NCBI GenBank assembly: GCA_001771975.1
Contig: MERE01000124.1
Span: 1 to 12,834, forward strand
Length of the DNA: 12,834 bases
Direction: 5' to 3'
From: Betaproteobacteria bacterium RIFCSPLOWO2_02_FULL_68_150
Lineage (GTDB): Bacteria > Pseudomonadota > Gammaproteobacteria > Burkholderiales > SG8-39
Part shown: in pieces, positions 9,100 through 12,834 of the stretch
Layout: each line of letters begins with the position of its first letter
How positions within the stretch are numbered: position 1 is the stretch's first letter
Notes under the pieces: model-generated
The model's database searches: none
Seen by the model: only the letters and a program-made list of their open reading frames with translations
What the model was told of the DNA's origin: nothing
Made by a program: the position numbers and the translations under genes

Positions 9100-9822
9100 A
9101 TGGCCGACCCTAAGACCGCCGAACGAGATGATCTGCTGTCCAAGCTGCGCGTGCGCGAGATCGCGGTCTTCTGCCTCATCGCGCTGATCGCGGTGCTCGC
9201 CAACCTGCCGCGCGAGATGGTGCAGAACGCGCTCGGCATCGACTATCAGATCCTCTACGGCGTGCTCGGCTCGCTGGTCGTGATCGCCCTGTTCCTGTAC
9301 CTGAAGTTCTTCTTTTTTCTCGCCGTGGTGCTGCTGATCGCCGGCGCCAACCTGCCCGAGCAGATCGCCGACGGCTTCGGCATCTCGAAGGTCCCGCTCG
9401 TGCTGGCGCTGGTGGCCATGGTCGGCGTCTCGCTCATCAACTACGTCGTCAAGCTGATGCCTACGGGGCTCGAGCCGAAACCCAGGGAACGCAGTCCCGA
9501 GGGCGTGCGGGCGATGTTCTATGCCATCGAGAAGAACAACCCGGTCTACGCGCAGAAGGTGCTGTCGATGAAGTTCGACCCCAACCTGATGCACGACAAC
9601 GGCTACACGCCGCTCGCGTATGCCGCCGCCAAGGGCAATGCGCAGATGGTCGAGCTGTTCCTGCGCAACGGCGCCGATCCTACCGCCCGCACGCGCGAGG
9701 GCGACACGCCGGTCGAGCTGGCGCTGCGCATGGGCCACACCGAAGCGGCGGATCTGCTGCGGCGTGCGCGCCAGGAGATCGAAGCAGGCCTCGCGGGCAA
9801 GGCGCCGGCCGGGGCCGCCTGA
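9100..9822 (+). CDS. Membrane-anchored ankyrin-repeat protein
   Basis: 240 aa. The N-terminal half is membrane: hydrophobic stretches at about 20-36, 51-68, 69-85 and 98-117, suggesting four segments with the C-terminus on the cytoplasmic side. The C-terminal half holds about two and a half ankyrin repeats: a degenerate one at about 134-165, a clear one at 167-198 (NGYTPLAYAAAKGNAQMVELFLRNGADP), and one at 201-224 (GDTPVELALRMGHTEAADLLRRA). Ankyrin repeats bind proteins, so it may recruit a partner to the membrane, but no partner or function can be named. GGGGGAG just before ATG 9100 supports the start. Divergent from greB. A GC-rich palindrome, GCCCTCGAGGGC at 9837-9848, lies just downstream. 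Confidence 0.87.
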   Translation: MADPKTAERDDLLSKLRVREIAVFCLIALIAVLANLPREMVQNALGIDYQILYGVLGSLVVIALFLYLKFFFFLAVVLLIAGANLPEQIADGFGISKVPLVLALVAMVGVSLINYVVKLMPTGLEPKPRERSPEGVRAMFYAIEKNNPVYAQKVLSMKFDPNLMHDNGYTPLAYAAAKGNAQMVELFLRNGADPTARTREGDTPVELALRMGHTEAADLLRRARQEIEAGLAGKAPAGAA

Positions 9823-9874
9823 GCGCTCCGGCGGGGGCCCTCGAGGGCGTCGGCTGGCGGCCGAAGCGCTGATA

Positions 9875-9890
9875 CTGTATACTTATACAG
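9875..9890. promoter_or_regulatory. LexA (SOS) box upstream of nrdJ
   Basis: CTGTATACTTATACAG fits the CTGT-N8-ACAG operator used by LexA in gamma- and betaproteobacteria. In the wider 20-base frame (9873-9892) it matches the E. coli consensus at 17 positions. A -10-like TATACT overlaps it, where a repressor would block polymerase. The next gene rightward is nrdJ, whose start codon is 275 bases away; the ankyrin gene ends 52 bases to the left. The match is strong; the regulated gene is inferred from position. Confidence 0.72.
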
Positions 9891-9993
9891 TCTAGCGGTA
9901 GTGCCGCCCGGAGCCGTCGCTGCACCGCAACAACCCCTTGTGGATTCAAACGCATAGCGCTGTCCGCCCCATTCCGCCTTCGATGCGCGGCAA

Positions 9994-10009
9994 CCACTAG
10001 ATCTAGTAG
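9994..10009. promoter_or_regulatory. NrdR-like box 1 (contains a perfect 12-bp palindrome)
   Basis: CCACTAGATCTAGTAG matches the NrdR consensus acaCwATATmTwGtgt at about 12 of 16 positions. ACTAGATCTAGT (9996-10007) inside it is a perfect palindrome. NrdR is the zinc-finger/ATP-cone repressor of bacterial ribonucleotide reductase genes, and nrdJ lies downstream. It pairs with box 2 at a 31-base offset. Confidence 0.55.
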
Positions 10010-10024
10010 GTCCAATATCCACGA

Positions 10025-10040
10025 AGACAAAATGTTGTGT
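10025..10040. promoter_or_regulatory. NrdR-like box 2
   Basis: AGACAAAATGTTGTGT matches the NrdR consensus at about 13 of 16 positions. It begins 31 bases after box 1, about three helical turns; paired NrdR boxes are known for this kind of spacing. That and the downstream ribonucleotide reductase make the pair more convincing than either box alone. Confidence 0.6.
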
Positions 10041-10056
10041 TTTCAATTGTCTATGT

Positions 10057-10072
10057 GCAATACTTGATGTGA
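10057..10072. promoter_or_regulatory. Weak possible third NrdR-like box
   Basis: GCAATACTTGATGTGA matches only about 9 of 16 consensus positions but starts exactly 32 bases after box 2, continuing the helical phasing. On sequence alone it would not be called; the phasing is the reason to list it. Confidence 0.22.
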
Positions 10073-10165
10073 GACAAGAATTCGAAAATACAGCCGCGTC
10101 CGACGTACCGCAAGTCGGTAATCTGGGCGCCTCGTCGAAACCCAACAGACCGGAAAGAAAAAAAG

Positions 10166-12834
10166 ATGACGACATCACAAGCCGGCGGCCTCGCTCCTGC
10201 ACTGCAGCTCGGCGAACAGGAAATCTGCCGCGACTCGCTGCTCGAAAAATACGCCAAGGGCAAGGAGGCGAGCGCCGAAGACGTGCGCCGCCGCGTCGCG
10301 CGCGCGCTGGCGCAGGTCGAGCCGGAAGACCGGCGCGCCCACTGGGAGAAGCGCTTCTTCGGCGCGCTCGAGGAAGGCTTCATTCCCGCGGGCCGCATCA
10401 ATTCGGCCGCCGGCATCCAGATGCAGGCGACCCTCATCAACTGTTTCGTGCAGCCGGTGGGCGATTCGATTTCCGAGATCGTCGACGGCAAGCCCGGCAT
10501 CTACACGGCGCTCGCCGAGGCCGCCGAGACCATGCGCCGCGGCGGCGGCGTCGGCTACGACTTCTCCTCGATCCGGCCCAAGGGCGCCGAGGTGAAAGGC
10601 ACGCGCTCGCGCGCCTCCGGCCCGGTGTCGTACATGCGCGTGTTCGACCGCTCCTGCGAGACGGTCGAGTCCGCGGGCGCGCGGCGCGGCGCGCAGATGG
10701 GCGTGCTGCGCTGCGACCACCCGGACGTGGAGGAATTCATCCACGCCAAGGACCAGGGCGAGCTGACCAACTTCAACATCTCGGTCGGCGTCACCGACGA
10801 GTTCATGGCCGCGGTGGAGCAGGACCACGACGTCGAGCTGGTGCACAAGGCGAAGCCCTCCGCCGACCAGATGAAGGACGGCGCGTTCCAGCGCGAGGAC
10901 GGCGCCTGGGTGTTCCGCAAGGTGCGGGCACGCGAGCTGTGGGAGCAGATCATGCGCTCGACCTACGACCACGCCGAGCCGGGGATCCTGTTTCTCGACC
11001 GCATCAATCGCGACAACAACCTCAACTACTGCGAGTCGATCGAGGCGACCAACCCCTGCGCCGAGCAACCGCTGCCGCCCTACGGCTGCTGCTGCCTGGG
11101 CTCGATCGACCTGACGCATTTCGTGCGCGATCCGTTCACCGCGGAGGCGCGCTTCGATTTCGAGCGCTTCGGAAGAGTGGTCGAGCTTTCCGTGCGCATG
11201 CTCGACAACGTGCTCGACGTGACCGCCTGGCCGCTCGAGCAGCAGCACAAGGAGGCGATGGCAAAACGGCGCGTCGGCCTGGGCTTTACGGGGCTCGGCG
11301 ACGCGCTGGTCATGTTGCGGCAGCGTTACGACAGCGAAGACGCGCGCGCCAGCGCCGCGCGCATCTCGGAGGCGATGCGCGACTTCGCCTACCGCGCCTC
11401 GGTCGAGCTCGCCCGCGAGCGCGGCCAGTTCCCGCTGTTCAACGCCGACCTGTACCTCTCGGGCAGCAGTTTCGCCGCGCGCCTGCCCGACGAGATCAAG
11501 GCGCTCATCCGCAAGCACGGCCTGCGCAATTCGCACCTGCTGTCGATCGCGCCCACCGGCACCATCAGCCTCGCCTTCGCCGACAACGCCTCGAACGGCA
11601 TCGAGCCGCCGTTCTCCTGGGTGTACACGCGGAAAAAACGCATGCCCGACGGCACCCTCAAGGAGTTCCCGGTCGAGGACCACGCCTGGCGCGCTTACAA
11701 AGCAATGGGCGGGGACATGGAGCACCTGCCGGAGCATTTCGTGACCGCGCTCGAGATCACGGCCAAGGCGCACGAGCAGATGGTCGCGGCGGTGGCGCCG
11801 TTCGTCGACACCAGCATCTCGAAGACGGTCAACGTTCCCGAGGACTATCCCTACGACGATTTCAAGGACCTGTATTTCGCGGCCTGGAAATCAGGCTTGA
11901 AGGGCCTCGCGACCTATCGTCCGAACAAGGTGCTGGGCTCGGTGCTTTCGGTGGACACGCCGGCGGACAAGGAACGCAAGGAGCCGCAGGATTTTCGCCA
12001 GGACGAAGTCAACCGGCGCATCCAGATCCGCAGCGTGCCGGCGCCGGTGCTCGCCAGCCTGCGCTGGCCGGGGCGCCCCAATCTGGCGGAGGGCAACCTC
12101 GCCTGGACCTACATGATCGAGCACCCGCACGGGGCCTTCGCGGTGTTCGTCGGCCACGTGGAGAACGGTCGCAAGCATGCCTTCGAAGTGTGGGTGAACG
12201 GTGCCGGCCAGCCCCGCGGCCTGGGGGCGCTGGCGAAAACGTTGTCGATGGACATGCGCGCCAACGATCCGGGCTGGTTGAAGCTCAAGCTCGACACGCT
12301 CGCCAAGACCTCGGGCGACGACGCTTTCGACATGCCCTTTCCGCCGCACGGCGAAAGGAAGCTCATGCCGTCGATCGTCTCCGCCTTCGCGCAGGTGGTG
12401 CGCTGGCACGTCGAGCAGCTCGGCGGCTTCCACGACGGCGCGACGCCGGTGCTGGACACCCTGTTCAGTCTGAAGGAGCCCAAGACCGGAACCGACGGCA
12501 CGATGTCGTGGACCGTGGACGTGTTCAATCCGCGCACCGGCGACGATTTCGTGCTCGGCCTGAAGGAGATCACGCTGCCGGATGGCATCACGCGGCCTTA
12601 CTCGATGTGGCTCTCGGGCGAGTATCCGAAGGCGCTCGACGGCATGTGCAAGATCCTGTCGCTCGACATGCGGGTGCTCGATCCGGCCTGGGCCGGCATG
12701 AAGCTCCGGAAGCTGCTCGATTTCCCCGAGCCGCTCGGCGATTTCCTCGCCTTCGTGCCGGGCTCGAAGAAGCAGCAGACCTGTCCGTCCACCGTATCGT
12801 ACGTCGCACGCCTCATCCTGCACCGCTACGCGAT
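10166..12834 (+). CDS. nrdJ: Adenosylcobalamin-dependent (class II) ribonucleotide reductase, 3' end cut by window
   Basis: Converts ribonucleotides to deoxyribonucleotides for DNA synthesis, using a coenzyme B12 radical and needing no oxygen. 889 codons are present. The redox cysteine is C93 (NCFVQPVGDS). GGGVGYDFSS starts at G126. The radical-site motif NPCAEQPLPPYGCCCLGS has N296, C298 and E300, with the partner cysteine in the CCC cluster. PTGTIS at 463-468 is the phosphate-binding loop, followed by FADNASNGIEPPFSW, typical of class II enzymes. There is no N-terminal ATP cone. The C-terminal part has two related TSCPD-like segments (about 650-715 and 790-855), then the QQTCPSTVSYVARLILHRYA stretch; the usual terminal cysteine tail lies beyond the window. 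ATG 10166 follows GGAAAG. The upstream LexA and NrdR-like boxes suggest its regulation. Confidence 0.97.
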   Translation, partial: MTTSQAGGLAPALQLGEQEICRDSLLEKYAKGKEASAEDVRRRVARALAQVEPEDRRAHWEKRFFGALEEGFIPAGRINSAAGIQMQATLINCFVQPVGDSISEIVDGKPGIYTALAEAAETMRRGGGVGYDFSSIRPKGAEVKGTRSRASGPVSYMRVFDRSCETVESAGARRGAQMGVLRCDHPDVEEFIHAKDQGELTNFNISVGVTDEFMAAVEQDHDVELVHKAKPSADQMKDGAFQREDGAWVFRKVRARELWEQIMRSTYDHAEPGILFLDRINRDNNLNYCESIEATNPCAEQPLPPYGCCCLGSIDLTHFVRDPFTAEARFDFERFGRVVELSVRMLDNVLDVTAWPLEQQHKEAMAKRRVGLGFTGLGDALVMLRQRYDSEDARASAARISEAMRDFAYRASVELARERGQFPLFNADLYLSGSSFAARLPDEIKALIRKHGLRNSHLLSIAPTGTISLAFADNASNGIEPPFSWVYTRKKRMPDGTLKEFPVEDHAWRAYKAMGGDMEHLPEHFVTALEITAKAHEQMVAAVAPFVDTSISKTVNVPEDYPYDDFKDLYFAAWKSGLKGLATYRPNKVLGSVLSVDTPADKERKEPQDFRQDEVNRRIQIRSVPAPVLASLRWPGRPNLAEGNLAWTYMIEHPHGAFAVFVGHVENGRKHAFEVWVNGAGQPRGLGALAKTLSMDMRANDPGWLKLKLDTLAKTSGDDAFDMPFPPHGERKLMPSIVSAFAQVVRWHVEQLGGFHDGATPVLDTLFSLKEPKTGTDGTMSWTVDVFNPRTGDDFVLGLKEITLPDGITRPYSMWLSGEYPKALDGMCKILSLDMRVLDPAWAGMKLRKLLDFPEPLGDFLAFVPGSKKQQTCPSTVSYVARLILHRYA

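Larger units (their letters stand above)
9823..10165. other. Regulatory gap and leader upstream of nrdJ, AT-richer than its surroundings
   Basis: A 343-base stretch with no convincing gene. From left to right: GC-rich palindrome (9837-9848), LexA-type box (9875-9890), a stretch without clear signals, two or three NrdR-like boxes (9994-10072), a 6-bp inverted repeat TTGTCT/AGACAA (10047-10052 and 10072-10077), and an A-rich run ending at the nrdJ start. From about 9945 the base composition becomes visibly AT-richer than the flanking genes. No cobalamin riboswitch signature was recognised. No standard promoter could be placed with confidence; TATACT at 9878-9883, inside the LexA box, is the best -10-like hexamer. 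Confidence 0.6.

Noticed and set aside
9901..9957. 18-codon GTG-start frame just after the LexA box
   Set aside because: No ribosome-site motif, rare start codon and no recognisable peptide; most likely chance.
9891..10165. Cobalamin riboswitch before the B12-dependent reductase
   Set aside because: Looked for because the enzyme uses B12, but no B12-box or GCCACTG-type element was recognised. A covariance-model search would settle it.
10175..11773. 532-residue minus-strand open frame antisense to nrdJ
   Set aside because: Same antisense shadow effect; nrdJ carries all catalytic motifs on the plus strand.

Overview
This is a gene-dense, GC-rich stretch of ordinary chromosome. Protein styles suggest a betaproteobacterium: GreB starting MSKAFT with a proline-rich lead-in, the long class II NrdJ without an ATP cone, and the PVGCLECRMTGY ending of the GspE-type ATPase. 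The genus cannot be named from sequence alone. No insertion sequence, phage gene, CRISPR array, tRNA or rRNA is visible.

Layout. Positions 1-1622 (minus) hold the N-terminal 540 codons of a GspE/PulE-type secretion or pilus ATPase that runs off the left edge. Only 31 bases separate it from a divergent UMF1-type membrane transporter (1654-2934, plus), followed by a Prx5-type peroxiredoxin (3022-3531, plus). This converges on htpG (3554-5461, minus), which has a strong sigma-32-type promoter. Divergent from htpG is a large exported M16 zinc protease (5595-8288, plus). It converges on greB (8462-9013, minus) across a 173-base gap with a 14-bp perfect hairpin. Divergent from greB is a membrane-anchored ankyrin-repeat protein (9100-9822, plus). 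An AT-richer 343-base regulatory gap then precedes nrdJ, the adenosylcobalamin-dependent ribonucleotide reductase (10166 to beyond 12834, plus).

How they relate. The genes are mostly separate units. Several belong to stress and maintenance: peroxide removal (peroxiredoxin), heat-shock chaperone (HtpG), envelope or periplasmic proteolysis (M16), rescue of stalled RNA polymerase (GreB) and dNTP supply (NrdJ).

The most interesting part is 9823-10165, upstream of nrdJ. It holds a near-consensus LexA (SOS) box and two, possibly three, NrdR-like boxes spaced 31 and 32 bp apart. This suggests that dNTP synthesis is controlled both by nucleotide sensing (NrdR) and possibly by DNA damage (LexA). I found no convincing undescribed multi-gene system; the novelty, if any, is regulatory.
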